Counted from the stretch's first letter, positions 7,197 through 15,630 are shown. The stretch is DNA of 64,000 bases from Lactonifactor sp050944855 (GCA_050944855.1 JBMNRU010000002.1:62001-126000), one strand, 5' to 3'. Translations and numbers: made by a program. Notes: generated from the sequence alone by a model not told the origin.

Positions 7197-8081
7197 CTAT
7201 TCTCTTACATCACCCCAGAAGAACAGTGCCACGGTTCCCGGACCTGTATGACTTCCGATCGTTGTTCCGATATTATTAATTTCTACTTTTCCGTTTAATT
7301 TAGGAAAACGGCTCTCCACCTTCTCAGCAACAGCTTTGGCATCCTCCAAACAGTCTGACATGGAAATATAACACTTTCCATCATAATCCAGCCCGTTCTC
7401 TGCATGCTGCTCCATCTGGTTCACAATAGCCTCGATTACTTTCTTTTTTGTTCTGATCTTATAACGGGGAATCAATTTACCCATGGCATCCACATTCAGC
7501 AGCGGACAAATGTTTAACAAACCGCCTACAAATCCGGATGTCTTGGATATTCTACCGCCCTTTACATAAAAGGTAAGATCCGTAGAGAAAAACCAGTGCT
7601 GCAAATGTAATTTGTGATCCTCGGTCCATTGATACAAATCATCAAGATTCATGCCGGCATCCCGCAGATCTGCCAATTTATCCATCAAAAGACCGAAACC
7701 GGAAGATGCTGCCAACGAGTCCACCACATAAATTTTTCTGTCAGGATATCGCTCCTGAAGAATATCTTTTGCAATCACTGCAGAATTATAGGTTCCTGAA
7801 ATACCAGAGGACAAAGTCAAATGCAGAATATCTTTTCCCTGCTGTAAAAATGACTCAAAATATGCTTCAAATTCTGCAACATTTACCTGGGATGTCTTCG
7901 TATCTGCGCCATCTCTCATAGCCTGATAAAACTGATCAAATGGCATGCTTTCCCCAAGATCATCACTATACGGTTTCCCATCCAGTTCATAATGAAAACT
8001 AATATAATGAAGCTTTCTGTCCATAAAATGCTGTTTTGACAAATCTGCTGTGGAACAGCAGCTAATAACATACTCTCCCAT
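7197..8081 (-). CDS. DegV-family fatty-acid-binding protein
   Basis: The DegV fold binds a fatty acid; in Firmicutes the relatives FakB1/2 present fatty acids to the kinase FakA for phospholipid synthesis. The 294 residues show YVISCCSTADLS at the start, the TSQVNVAEF loop (DegV TSQPS equivalent), the LSSGISGTYNSA motif and a GRISKTSGFVGGLL-type GGRI segment. No fakA is in the window, so its partner is elsewhere if it has one. A second degV lies at 33.0-33.9 kb. Own promoter at 8169-8197 and own terminator. Confidence 0.9.
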   Translation of the reverse strand: MGEYVISCCSTADLSKQHFMDRKLHYISFHYELDGKPYSDDLGESMPFDQFYQAMRDGADTKTSQVNVAEFEAYFESFLQQGKDILHLTLSSGISGTYNSAVIAKDILQERYPDRKIYVVDSLAASSGFGLLMDKLADLRDAGMNLDDLYQWTEDHKLHLQHWFFSTDLTFYVKGGRISKTSGFVGGLLNICPLLNVDAMGKLIPRYKIRTKKKVIEAIVNQMEQHAENGLDYDGKCYISMSDCLEDAKAVAEKVESRFPKLNGKVEINNIGTTIGSHTGPGTVALFFWGDVRE

Positions 8082-8168
8082 ATCTCACGTCTCCTCGCTC
8101 CCTTTTAGTCTCTGCACTTTTACCCTATGCATGCACTCACTAATGCATGATGTGGTTTTCATTACTGC

Positions 8169-8197
8169 ATTATACAGCTTTTATATTATTTTGTAAA
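8169..8197 (-). promoter_or_regulatory. promoter of the first degV gene
   Basis: Minus strand TTTACA (8192-8197), 17 bases, TATAAT (8169-8174). Just downstream lie two ATGCAT repeats about ten bases apart that could be an operator. Confidence 0.75.
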
Positions 8198-8206
8198 GAA
8201 AAATAA

Positions 8207-9583
8207 CTAAAGCGCTTTTTGTTTCCATTTTCCTTTTCTATAAAAGATAATTGTCAGAATCGCTCCTATAACCCAGGACATAAGCAGTGAAATCTGAATA
8301 CACTCACAACGCCCGAAGGGAAGTTCATCCGTCCTGGTCAGCCAGGAAATTCCATAAGCTATGGGAACTCGAATAAGCACCGTAGTGCAAATGGAAATCC
8401 ACATAGGGGTCACCGTATCCCCTGCACCACGCATAACACCCGTTAGGCTTTGAGTCACAGCCATAGCAATATAGCCCACTGCCAGGATCCGCATCATATG
8501 CTGACTTAAATCCACCAGCTCCGCCGTATTGGTAAAAATCCCCATCAGATACTTTCCAAACAGTAAAATGATTACCGTAATCACGGTAGAACAGCCCACC
8601 GCGATCAGGGTACCTTGCTTTGCTCCCTTTATCACACGGTCATATTTATTGGCACCCACGTTCTGTCCTGCATAGGTGGTCATGGCAGTACCAAAGGAAA
8701 AATTAGGCATCATAGCAAAACCATCCACACGCATAACAATTACATTGGCAGCAATAAACATCTCACCAAAACTGTTCGTCAAAGACTGCACGATAATCAT
8801 AGCGGATGAAAAAATAGCCTGTGTCGCACCGGATGGAAGCCCCAGACCTACCATCTGCTTTACGTGTTTTTTTGTCATCAGCAGCTGTTTCCTGCCCAGA
8901 TCAAAGACATGCCCCATATGCAGCATTTTCCATAGACACATGACAGCAGAAATACCCTGCGCAATAGCTGTTGCCAGAGATACGCCGGCTACCCCCATGT
9001 GAAACTGTGCCACAAAAAGAAGATCTAATACAATATTCAATACTGTTGCCAGCAATAAATACAGCAGCGCAGAAAACGAATCCCCCATACCGCGGAGAAT
9101 ACCGCTCAGTATATTATAGTAAGCCATACCGGCAATTCCGTACATGAGAATCCTCAGATAGGCATCACAATCATAAAGAATCGTCTCCGGTGTATTCAAC
9201 AGCCGCAATAAAGGCTGGATCAATGGCGGCGCCGCCACCATCAGCAGCAGGGATACCAGTGCCGTCAACGTAATACAGGTTCCAATGGTGCTGGACAGTT
9301 CTTCCCTCGCCTGTGCACCAAAATACTGCGATACCATAATCCCCACACCTGCGGCGATACCCACAAACAATACCAGCAGCATATTAAACAGGGGCGCTGC
9401 ACTTCCTACCGCAGCCAATGCATTATCCCCCACATAGTGTCCAACAACAATACTGTCTACGGTACTGTACAGCTGCTGCGCAATATTACCGATCAGCATA
9501 GGGACAGAAAACATAACAATGCTCTTCCATGGGTCCCCCTGCGTCATATCCATAGGTTCAAACAATTTTTTTAACTTGTTCAT
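8207..9583 (-). CDS. MATE-family multidrug/cation efflux transporter
   Basis: Exports drugs or organic cations in exchange for Na+ or H+. The 458 residues hold about 12 membrane helices in two MatE repeats. The N-terminal repeat begins PMLIGNIAQQLYSTVDSIVVGHYVG, and the second contains GLPSGATQAIFSS, both characteristic of the DinF/NorM-like bacterial group. Start at MNKLKKLFEPM, with GAAGGACG upstream. It could be controlled by the nearby MerR/TipAS protein, but the two are separated by degV and no shared operator was seen. Confidence 0.9.
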   Translation of the reverse strand: MNKLKKLFEPMDMTQGDPWKSIVMFSVPMLIGNIAQQLYSTVDSIVVGHYVGDNALAAVGSAAPLFNMLLVLFVGIAAGVGIMVSQYFGAQAREELSSTIGTCITLTALVSLLLMVAAPPLIQPLLRLLNTPETILYDCDAYLRILMYGIAGMAYYNILSGILRGMGDSFSALLYLLLATVLNIVLDLLFVAQFHMGVAGVSLATAIAQGISAVMCLWKMLHMGHVFDLGRKQLLMTKKHVKQMVGLGLPSGATQAIFSSAMIIVQSLTNSFGEMFIAANVIVMRVDGFAMMPNFSFGTAMTTYAGQNVGANKYDRVIKGAKQGTLIAVGCSTVITVIILLFGKYLMGIFTNTAELVDLSQHMMRILAVGYIAMAVTQSLTGVMRGAGDTVTPMWISICTTVLIRVPIAYGISWLTRTDELPFGRCECIQISLLMSWVIGAILTIIFYRKGKWKQKAL

Positions 9584-9695
9584 TCTTATCCCGTCCTTCT
9601 CAGATGTCTGTTCCTCACAGAAAATAAACCATATCTATATTATAACGATTTCTATATTTTGACAATGTCCAATTTATATCGCAGCAGGAACTGCG

Positions 9696-9748
9696 AAAAA
9701 GCCCTTACAGACAGAGGGATTACCTTCTCTGTCTGTAAGGGTTTTGCT
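9696..9748. terminator. bidirectional terminator between MATE and CmpB-like genes
   Basis: A perfect 15-bp stem, CCCTTACAGACAGAG (9702-9716) with CTCTGTCTGTAAGGG (9727-9741), flanked by AAAAAG and GTTTTGC. It ends the minus-strand gene at 9756. Confidence 0.9.
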
Positions 9749-9755
9749 ATTTTCT

Positions 9756-10595
9756 TTATCTGAATGATCCATGGTGATCCGATTCAAATTTTGCCTGTAT
9801 CTGATGCAGCTTTTCTATCGCCTGTTCCATGCGTTCCTGCGCCTCTGCAAGCTTTGTGCCCTGCAATTCTCTCTCTATATTCTTCCTGGCCGCTTCTAAT
9901 TCCCGTTTTGCCGCTTTAAGCTGTGCTGTCAGATGAGCAGGACGTGCCTGTAAGTTAGGATATGCCGCATTGATACGCCGGATCAGCAGGTTGTGATCCC
10001 GCAGCAGTTCCCGAACTCTCCTCGTAATTTCTTCCGTGTTGTCTTCATCTCTTGCATCAATTTCCTTACGCACAACATTCATCATAATCGCAGATATAAT
10101 ATTGTCCGTAACTAATACCACGGTGATCACGACTGCTGACAGGATAAGCGCCCACGCAGGCCATCCCTTCAAAATCCCGAAAAACCAGGGATTAATCCAT
10201 TTTATGATACACACGGTGCCCAAACCAAACAGGATCAAATTTCCGATCCAGATTCTTCCATAGAGATTCATGGGCTTTTTACTGTAATCCCACCACCGGG
10301 CGTGAAACAACTTTTCCATCCCCCAGCTTACCAGATACTCCAGAGCTCCGCAAACGACTACTCCTATCAGAAAAATTTCTGCACTGCGATTACTCTTTGC
10401 CACCTCTTCCACAATTACAGTAAGCGTTACCACACCGCATCCATATATGGGACAATAGGGACCGATCAGATAACCTCTGTTAATAAAACGGTGATATTGC
10501 CGGTATTTCAGGATTACCTCCATCATCCAACCGGCACAAGAAAAGAAAAACAGTTCTATGATAAGTTTACACGAAGTAAGCAATGTAGCGTTCAT
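9756..10595 (-). CDS. CmpB-like putative ABC-transporter type IV membrane protein
   Basis: Inner-membrane protein of 279 residues, PF06541-like. About five to six helices fill the first 180 residues (FFSCAGWMMEVILKY, RGYLIGPYCPIYGCG, CGALEYLVSWGMEKLF, WWDYSKKPMNLYGRI), all conserved marks of the family. The last 80 residues form a charged coiled coil (ARPAHLTAQLKAAKRELEAA onwards) in the cytosol. The family name suggests a transporter, but no ATPase is nearby and the function is not known. The start at 10595 follows AAAGGGG. It is monocistronic and has a strong terminator. Confidence 0.85.
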   Translation of the reverse strand: MNATLLTSCKLIIELFFFSCAGWMMEVILKYRQYHRFINRGYLIGPYCPIYGCGVVTLTVIVEEVAKSNRSAEIFLIGVVVCGALEYLVSWGMEKLFHARWWDYSKKPMNLYGRIWIGNLILFGLGTVCIIKWINPWFFGILKGWPAWALILSAVVITVVLVTDNIISAIMMNVVRKEIDARDEDNTEEITRRVRELLRDHNLLIRRINAAYPNLQARPAHLTAQLKAAKRELEAARKNIERELQGTKLAEAQERMEQAIEKLHQIQAKFESDHHGSFR

Positions 10596-10686
10596 ATAAT
10601 CCCCTTTCTTTCACTGTATCAAATCTGGTAAAAATCATTATACAGCAAAAACAGGGATTGGAAAAGACCAAACATCATGCCCGCCT

Positions 10687-11373
10687 CTACTTTACTATTT
10701 CTCCGTCTGTTGAAACGGTAACAATCTCCAACGGAATCTCTTTCCCGCTGGTCTGCAGTGCAAGAGTCACCGCATGAGACAATCCTCCGCAGCAGGGAAC
10801 CTGCATACGGACTACCGTAATGCTTTTTATATCATGGCTGGAAATAATCTGCGCTAACTTTTCCGCGTAATTGACACTGTCCAACTTCGGACAGCCAATC
10901 AAAGTAATCTTATCTTTCATAAAATCATGATGAAAACTTCCGTAAGCATACGCGGTACAGTCCGCGGCCACAAGCAGATCGGCTCCGTCAAAATATGGCG
11001 CGTTCACAGGAACCAGCTGTATCTGCACGGGCCACTGCCTCAGTTGACTGACAGCCGGTGCCAGATCACCAGAAGCAGTTTCATGCATAATCATTTTTGA
11101 ACTGCCGGACGGACAGCCACAAGACGACGCTGTTTTCGACGCCTGGGCCTCCTTCACCGCTTTTTCATCATAAGCAGGGGCTTCCCTCTTCTCAATAGAA
11201 ATGGCATTCATTGGACAGGCAGGCAGACAATCCCCCAGACCGTCGCAATAATCCTCCCGCAGCAGTTTTGCTTTACCGTTTACCATACCGATCGCACCTT
11301 CATGGCAGGCATCGGCACATAAACCACAACCATTACATTTATCTTCATCAATCGTAACAATGTTTCGTATCAT
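10687..11373 (-). CDS. ferredoxin-domain protein linked to a Crp/Fnr regulator
   Basis: The 228-residue protein starts with a 4Fe-4S ferredoxin domain: CNGCGLCADAC (Cys 13, 16, 19, 23), then CDGLGDCLPACP (43, 49, 53). A middle cysteine stretch, SSCGCPSG, follows. The C-terminal domain contains DLLVAADCTAYAYG, IGCPKLD and VPCCGGL, which suggests more metal or thiol chemistry. Start at MIRNIVTIDE after GGAGG. Proteins of this build often sit beside HcpR-type Crp/Fnr regulators of nitrosative stress. Here the regulator is directly upstream, but no hydroxylamine reductase (hcp) gene is present. Electron carrier role is inferred. Confidence 0.87.
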   Translation of the reverse strand: MIRNIVTIDEDKCNGCGLCADACHEGAIGMVNGKAKLLREDYCDGLGDCLPACPMNAISIEKREAPAYDEKAVKEAQASKTASSCGCPSGSSKMIMHETASGDLAPAVSQLRQWPVQIQLVPVNAPYFDGADLLVAADCTAYAYGSFHHDFMKDKITLIGCPKLDSVNYAEKLAQIISSHDIKSITVVRMQVPCCGGLSHAVTLALQTSGKEIPLEIVTVSTDGEIVK

Positions 11374-11432
11374 GGCATTTCCTCCGTTTCTCACTTGATG
11401 TCTCAATTATATAGAAATCCATTTTACGTTTA

Positions 11433-11448
11433 TGTTGCATACGCAACA
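11433..11448. promoter_or_regulatory. palindrome TGTTGCATACGCAACA, likely Crp/Fnr-type operator
   Basis: TGTTGC-N4-GCAACA is a perfect 6+6 dyad, 60 bases upstream of the ferredoxin start and just after the regulator gene. Its half-site spacing is like that of Fnr sites (TTGAT-N4-ATCAA). Confidence 0.55.
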
Positions 11449-11457
11449 CAATAATCA

Positions 11458-12114
11458 CTATAATACACGAAACATATTCCGATCATAATCAATCAGCCCC
11501 TCCTGTCTCATATTAGACAGTTCTCTGGTCAGAGCGCTTCTGTCTGCACACAGGTAATCTGCTAATTCCACCCTGCCCAAAGGAATTTCAAAATATCGCT
11601 TATTCTGCATCTGAACCTGCAAAGATAAGTATGCCAAAATCTTCTCACGCAAAGTTTTTTTAGAAATGATCTCAATTTTTTGCATAAGATCCCGATTCTT
11701 ATTTGCAATCAGGCGTACCATATTTTCCACCAGTTGATGGTGAAATGCACAGGCGTTAGTACAAGTATGCATGACTTTCTGGAAAGAAATAAACAGAATT
11801 TCTGCATCTTCCATTACCTGAAAGCTAACCACTGCCTGAGAATCATCTCCGCAGGCAAAAGTTTCCCCGAACACATCCTGCTGATGCATCCGCACCAGAA
11901 GCGTTTTATTCCCCCAGAGATCTTCCTTAATCATATCCACCTTACCGGAAAGGACTATGCCAATATGCTTTATATTTTCACCTTCAAAAGCAACGATCTC
12001 ACCTTTCTTATAGTTACCCGCATGGTATCCAATACAACTCAGCATAGTCTTCAGATTTTCCATCTGAATACCGTCAAACAAAGGAGAGTCCAGCTTTGCT
12101 GCAATATCCTGCAT
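11458..12114 (-). CDS. Crp/Fnr-family transcription regulator
   Basis: A 218-residue regulator. It has a cyclic-nucleotide-type beta barrel (YKKGEIVAFEGENIKHIGIV, then GETFACGDD, residues about 30-115), a long dimer helix, and a C-terminal winged helix (LGRVELADYLCADRSALTRE) where the recognition helix is clear. No N-terminal Fnr cysteine cluster is present, so oxygen sensing through an Fe-S cluster is unlikely. HcpR-like heme/NO sensing is possible. Start at 12114 because GGAGGT is seven bases upstream; longer readings lack a site. It lies ahead of the ferredoxin gene and divergent from the DUF1638 gene. Confidence 0.9.
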   Translation of the reverse strand: MQDIAAKLDSPLFDGIQMENLKTMLSCIGYHAGNYKKGEIVAFEGENIKHIGIVLSGKVDMIKEDLWGNKTLLVRMHQQDVFGETFACGDDSQAVVSFQVMEDAEILFISFQKVMHTCTNACAFHHQLVENMVRLIANKNRDLMQKIEIISKKTLREKILAYLSLQVQMQNKRYFEIPLGRVELADYLCADRSALTRELSNMRQEGLIDYDRNMFRVL

Positions 12115-12216
12115 ATTCATCACCTCCAAACGAAAACATACTGTTACCTGTATATCCATTATAGTGTACCAAAAATGTGTGTCGGGCAATACTATTTTAA
12201 CAAAAAATAACAGGGA

Positions 12217-12245
12217 TTGTAAATACAACCCAAAGATTGTAAACT
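12217..12245 (+). promoter_or_regulatory. promoter of the DUF1638 gene with an inverted repeat at -35
   Basis: TTGTAA (12217-12222), 17 bases, TAAACT (12240-12245). The -35 overlaps TTGTA-N2-TACAA (12217-12228), a small dyad where the divergent Crp/Fnr protein could bind. Confidence 0.5.
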
Positions 12246-12274
12246 ATAAGAAAAAACGGGAGCGAAATATAGCA

Positions 12275-12934
12275 ATGAGTACCATTATTCTGGCATGCAG
12301 TTCTGTGAAAGATTATGTAAATGAAGCACAAAAAACTATGCACACTTCCTATCCGGTGCAACTGATCGACAGAAAGTATCATATGGATCCTAAAAAAATG
12401 CAGATACAGTTAATTACAGCCATAGAAAAATTAGATCCAGAGATTGATACCGTGCTTGTAGCGATGGGATTTTGCGGAGGATCCTGGGATCAGGTTTCTT
12501 TTGCCAATCGGCGAATCGTAATTCCACGGGTAGACGATTGTGTTTCACTGATGCTTCATACAGACGACGAATATCATCCAAATTTAAAAGAATCCACCCA
12601 TCTTTATATGATGGAAGAGAATCCTGAAGATTTTTCTCTGAAACGGGCTTTTGAAGACTGCAAGAAATTGTTTGAAGGATATGACGAAGATACTCTGTTT
12701 CACAAGCTCTTTGATTATTATACACAGATTGATATTGTAGATACCGGTTTACATGACTGTTATTCCGAAAAATATGCCACAATAGCACAGGAAAATGCTG
12801 ATCTTATCAATGCCGGACTGGATTATGTGCAGGGCAGTAATCGGCTTCTGGAAAAACTGGTTTCCGGACGTTGGGATGAACAGTTCCTTGTGGCAGAACC
12901 GGGACACCTGATCCGGCATGGAAACTTTTTTTAA
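12275..12934 (+). CDS. DUF1638-family protein
   Basis: A 219-residue cytosolic protein of the DUF1638 type. It begins MSTIILACSSVKDYV, then has IDRKYHMDPKKMQIQL and a central VAMGFCGGSWDQ with a conserved Cys-Gly-Gly, followed by IPRVDDCVSLML. The family is known from methanogens and anaerobes, often near corrinoid methyltransferase genes; its reaction is not established. GGGAG lies about 12 bases upstream of the ATG, a loose fit. It is divergent from the Crp/Fnr gene and shares its control region, so co-regulation with the ferredoxin is plausible. Confidence 0.8.
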   Translation: MSTIILACSSVKDYVNEAQKTMHTSYPVQLIDRKYHMDPKKMQIQLITAIEKLDPEIDTVLVAMGFCGGSWDQVSFANRRIVIPRVDDCVSLMLHTDDEYHPNLKESTHLYMMEENPEDFSLKRAFEDCKKLFEGYDEDTLFHKLFDYYTQIDIVDTGLHDCYSEKYATIAQENADLINAGLDYVQGSNRLLEKLVSGRWDEQFLVAEPGHLIRHGNFF

Positions 12935-12992
12935 GAAAGCTTTAGGAGAAGAACACCCCTTTGTACTTCTCCTATAAAGCCCTGCCTTTTTA
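12935..12992 (+). terminator. terminator between DUF1638 and the convergent gene
   Basis: GCTTTAGGAGAAG (12939-12951) pairs with CTTCTCCTATAAAGC (12966-12980), then CCTGCCTTTTTAT on the plus strand. Confidence 0.8.
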
Positions 12993-13691
12993 TCTCTCTG
13001 GCAGATAAAATGCTTTTGCTTCTATCTCATTCTCCCGAAAATCCGCCTCCACCCAATAATCTCTCATAAAACGGCCTGCGTGTCCTTCTTGCAGAGAATA
13101 AATTTCTAAGGTGGCAAAATCTACCAGACACAGCGGAATCACATTCTTTTTTTCATACTTCCATTTTGAAAAATGCAGTGTAGCCGTTATCTTATCAAGA
13201 CAATTCTGACATAAATGTTCCTGCATAATCGTTGTATCCAAGCCATAATTTTCTGGCAGTGTTACATCGATTGACGCCATTCCCCTGGAAGGAACCCCTT
13301 CTGATATATAAGTAACTTCTCCTGTATTACCTCTGTTTCCTGAAATTTCTCCCCTCCACATTTCTTCTTGCTCATCATAGTTTTTCAGTTTAAATTCCAG
13401 GATATACCAGTCATTTAACGAGATCATTCCTATCGTATCAAATTTATGGAAATATCCCATCAGGCTCTGATCGCTGTTTCCGCAAAGATAACAGGAATCC
13501 ACATCTTCTAACTCTGACTGCAGGCCTTCATAAGATATGCTGATCCACTCCTGACTTTTCTTCCACCTTTCCAATATTCTCTCCCCAAAGCACAGCACAC
13601 ACATAATTATAACGGCAAATACAATTCCACTCCACAGCAAACTGGCTCTAATCCGATAATAATGCACGTTCTTTTTTCTACCCTCTTGCAT
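12990..13691 (-). CDS. unknown membrane-anchored protein with two CxxC pairs
   Basis: Not recognised. The 233-residue protein starts with a basic cytosolic stretch, then one membrane helix (SLLWSGIVFAVIIMCVLCFG, about 18-37). The rest would be outside the membrane. It contains SCYLCGNSD near residue 72 and HLCQNCLDK near residue 167, two CxxC pairs that could bind zinc or form disulfides. Start at 13691 because AGGAGG lies nine bases upstream. Its promoter region contains GTACTTA repeats shared with the divergent ribbon-helix-helix gene, so the two are probably controlled together. Confidence 0.7.
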   Translation of the reverse strand: MQEGRKKNVHYYRIRASLLWSGIVFAVIIMCVLCFGERILERWKKSQEWISISYEGLQSELEDVDSCYLCGNSDQSLMGYFHKFDTIGMISLNDWYILEFKLKNYDEQEEMWRGEISGNRGNTGEVTYISEGVPSRGMASIDVTLPENYGLDTTIMQEHLCQNCLDKITATLHFSKWKYEKKNVIPLCLVDFATLEIYSLQEGHAGRFMRDYWVEADFRENEIEAKAFYLPER

Positions 13692-13720
13692 AATCCCTTT
13701 CCTCCTGTTCAAAATATAAT

Positions 13721-13811
13721 GTACTTAAAATAAGTCCGCCTACAACATTCTAACAGCTTTCGTACTTAAAATGAACTTACCAAACGTACTTGTTTTGTAC
13801 TTAATATAAGT
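13721..13811. promoter_or_regulatory. GTACTTA operator repeats between divergent genes
   Basis: GTACTT(A/G) occurs four times (13721, 13762, 13786, 13797). Two copies extend to the 13-bp dyad ACTTA-N3-TAAGT (13723-13735 and 13799-13811). Arrays of short repeats like this are typical of ribbon-helix-helix repressor sites. Confidence 0.6.
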
Positions 13812-13825
13812 AGAAAGGGGATATC

Positions 13826-13987
13826 ATGGAGAAAGATAAACACTTAGGATTACGCATAGATTCGGAAACGCATAAAAAGCTCAAAAGTCTTGCCGAATAT
13901 GACGGACGCTCCATTAATGGCGAAGTGTTATACCTTGTCCGCCAGGCAATTACTCAACATGAACATAAACACGGCCCTTTAAGATAA
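13826..13987 (+). CDS. small ribbon-helix-helix (Arc/CopG-like) DNA-binding protein
   Basis: A 53-residue protein, MEKDKHLGLRIDSETHKKL onwards. The beta strand LGLRID and the two helices (SETHKKLKSLAEYDG, SINGEVLYLVRQAI) form the ribbon-helix-helix pattern of Arc/CopG proteins. AAAGGGG lies seven bases before the ATG. It most likely represses its own promoter and the divergent membrane-protein gene through the GTACTTA repeats. Such proteins are common on mobile elements; the 58-bp terminator-like repeat that follows it is shared with the element at 21 kb. Confidence 0.8.
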   Translation: MEKDKHLGLRIDSETHKKLKSLAEYDGRSINGEVLYLVRQAITQHEHKHGPLR

Positions 13988-14012
13988 TTTCATTAATTTT
14001 CTATTATCTGAA

Positions 14013-14098
14013 AATAACAGACAAAAGGACTTGCAAGGTTTCTGACCTTACAAGTCCTCTGCTGTATCATAATATTATTCACCATATCTGTTCCGTTA
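14013..14098. repeat. repeat R1, copy A (terminator-like)
   Basis: Bases 14013-14070 match 21035-21092 at 55 of 58 positions; the next 28 bases match more weakly, mostly by transitions. The core is a hairpin, GGACTTG-AAGGT / ACCTT-CAAGTCC. Both copies lie just downstream of a plus-strand regulator gene. Confidence 0.85.
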
Positions 14099-14103
14099 AA
14101 ATA

Positions 14104-15102
14104 TCACTTCTGCTCTTTTTGCTTCCTGCGGATCACTCCGCACAGGAATAACAGACCACCTGCCACACTTCCAAAAAGCAGTATTAAAACATAGGTATTC
14201 GCATTATAGCAGGTTATATTCGACCAATCAGAAAAATTAGCCGAAAGAATGGTCAGCTGCCTTTTATGTTCCATAACATACACATACACATCATTGGAAA
14301 ATACCGTCCAGATACAGCCGGTCATTAAAATAATTCCTGCTTTCATCCATGCATTTACCGGAAGATACCTTGCTGTCAGAAAAATAAGCCATACTCCTGT
14401 CATAAGAATAAATGCGGCCGCATAACCCGCTTTCATTCCCTCTATATCTCCCGAATCATTGCATACTTCAAAAATTGTAAGAAAGAGCCATAACGTATCC
14501 CATGCCATTGTAATCAACGCTTTTTTATCGGATAAAATTGGCGGTAATACTATGTTTCTAATTACCAGTGGGAAAAATACAATAGACAATCCAAAAATTG
14601 TTGGTATAGACCACAAAACAAATTGCCCTCCCCCGTTCATTCGATCTACAAAAAAGAAGATCAGAAGCAATGCCATCACACCGGCCAATATGCTTCTTGC
14701 CATTCTTCTTTGTTTAGAAACAAGGGGAACGACTGTCAGGGAAGCTACCAGCATCATAGATGCGGTTAATACTGCAAAAACACCTAATCCGCCGCCGCTA
14801 TTTATTGATACAATAAACGTGATCACAATCGGGACCAACAGAAGAAACGCTATCACAATGCCTGCTTTATATGCCATGTTTCTTTCTTTCCTTGCATGTC
14901 TTTCCAAAATGCCCGCTGATTCACTTTTCATCACTATATCAATCGTAGTATTTTTCAATTCTTCATACGTTTTTCTGCATTTTTCGCAAACCAGCAAATG
15001 CTGTTCCACCATTTCTCTGCTGGCTGAAGAGCAGGCATCATCATAATAAAGGGGAAGTAAGTCTTGCACAATATCACATTCATTAAAACTATTCCTGTTC
15101 AT
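14104..15102 (-). CDS. anti-sigma factor, zinc-finger type, multi-pass
   Basis: Partner of the ECF sigma factor encoded just upstream; the genes overlap by 14 bases. The 332 residues start with a zf-HC2 domain: CDIVQDLLPLYYDDACS, then HLLVCEKC (H-x3-C-x2-C, about 33-40), which binds zinc and the sigma factor. After a linker, about eight hydrophobic helices (residues 75-320) place it in the membrane. It would hold the sigma factor inactive until a signal is sensed. The signal is not evident. Confidence 0.88.
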   Translation of the reverse strand: MNRNSFNECDIVQDLLPLYYDDACSSASREMVEQHLLVCEKCRKTYEELKNTTIDIVMKSESAGILERHARKERNMAYKAGIVIAFLLLVPIVITFIVSINSGGGLGVFAVLTASMMLVASLTVVPLVSKQRRMARSILAGVMALLLIFFFVDRMNGGGQFVLWSIPTIFGLSIVFFPLVIRNIVLPPILSDKKALITMAWDTLWLFLTIFEVCNDSGDIEGMKAGYAAAFILMTGVWLIFLTARYLPVNAWMKAGIILMTGCIWTVFSNDVYVYVMEHKRQLTILSANFSDWSNITCYNANTYVLILLFGSVAGGLLFLCGVIRRKQKEQK

Positions 15103-15574
15103 TTTCTACCATCCTTTCCTGAATTTTTAATCTCGCCCTATGATAAGTAACTCTCGCCCAGTTTTCTGTTTTTTGAAAGATCATCCCTATTTCTGAAAAT
15201 GATAATTCTCCGAAAACTCTTAACTGAAACACTTCTTTATAAGGCTTCTGCAGTTTGTGAAGAATCAAATGGATCTGAAGAGCAGTATCTTTATCCTCTG
15301 TCGCCTTTTCAAAATCAATCGCTGCTGTTGACACTGTTTCATCTAATTCCGATAACTTTTTATTTTTCCGACATTCATCAATCGCAAGATGTTTTGCAAT
15401 TCCACATAACCATGTAAATTCACTGGAATTACCTTCAAATTCTTTTTTTGCGGTCATTGCCTTAAAAAAAGTATTTTGGGTTATCTCTTCTGCATAAGAC
15501 TGATTTTTTATAATTGTCATAACATAAGAATATACCTGCAAATAATAGGAATGATACAATTTTTCGTAGTCCAG
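15089..15574 (-). CDS. ECF-type RNA polymerase sigma factor (probable CTG start)
   Basis: Sigma-70 of the extracytoplasmic-function group, about 161 residues. Region 2 includes YVMTIIKNQSYAEEITQNTF and FTWLCGIAKHLAIDECR; region 4 is YKEVFQLRVFGELSFSEIG. The first in-frame common start, TTG at 15557-15559, lacks a ribosome site and would remove part of region 2. GGAGG is placed nine bases before a CTG (15572-15574), giving LDYEKLYHSYYLQVYSY, which restores the usual ECF beginning. I therefore infer initiation at CTG. An ECF-type promoter directly upstream suggests autoregulation. Confidence 0.88.
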   Translation of the reverse strand: MDYEKLYHSYYLQVYSYVMTIIKNQSYAEEITQNTFFKAMTAKKEFEGNSSEFTWLCGIAKHLAIDECRKNKKLSELDETVSTAAIDFEKATEDKDTALQIHLILHKLQKPYKEVFQLRVFGELSFSEIGMIFQKTENWARVTYHRARLKIQERMVENEQE

Positions 15575-15602
15575 AACTGCTCACCTCCTTCTTCTCATAG
15601 AT

Positions 15603-15630
15603 TAGTCGAAGAAAAGATCATTTCGTTACA
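15603..15630 (-). promoter_or_regulatory. ECF sigma promoter, probably autoregulatory
   Basis: Minus strand TGTAAC (15625-15630), 16 bases, CGACTA (15603-15608), close to the ECF consensus TGAAAC / CGTCTA. It lies about 30 bases ahead of the sigma gene's start. Confidence 0.65.

Noticed and set aside
12990..13691. Thioredoxin-like function from its CxxC pairs
   Set aside because: No WCxxC context or thioredoxin fold pattern; the pairs are widely spaced.
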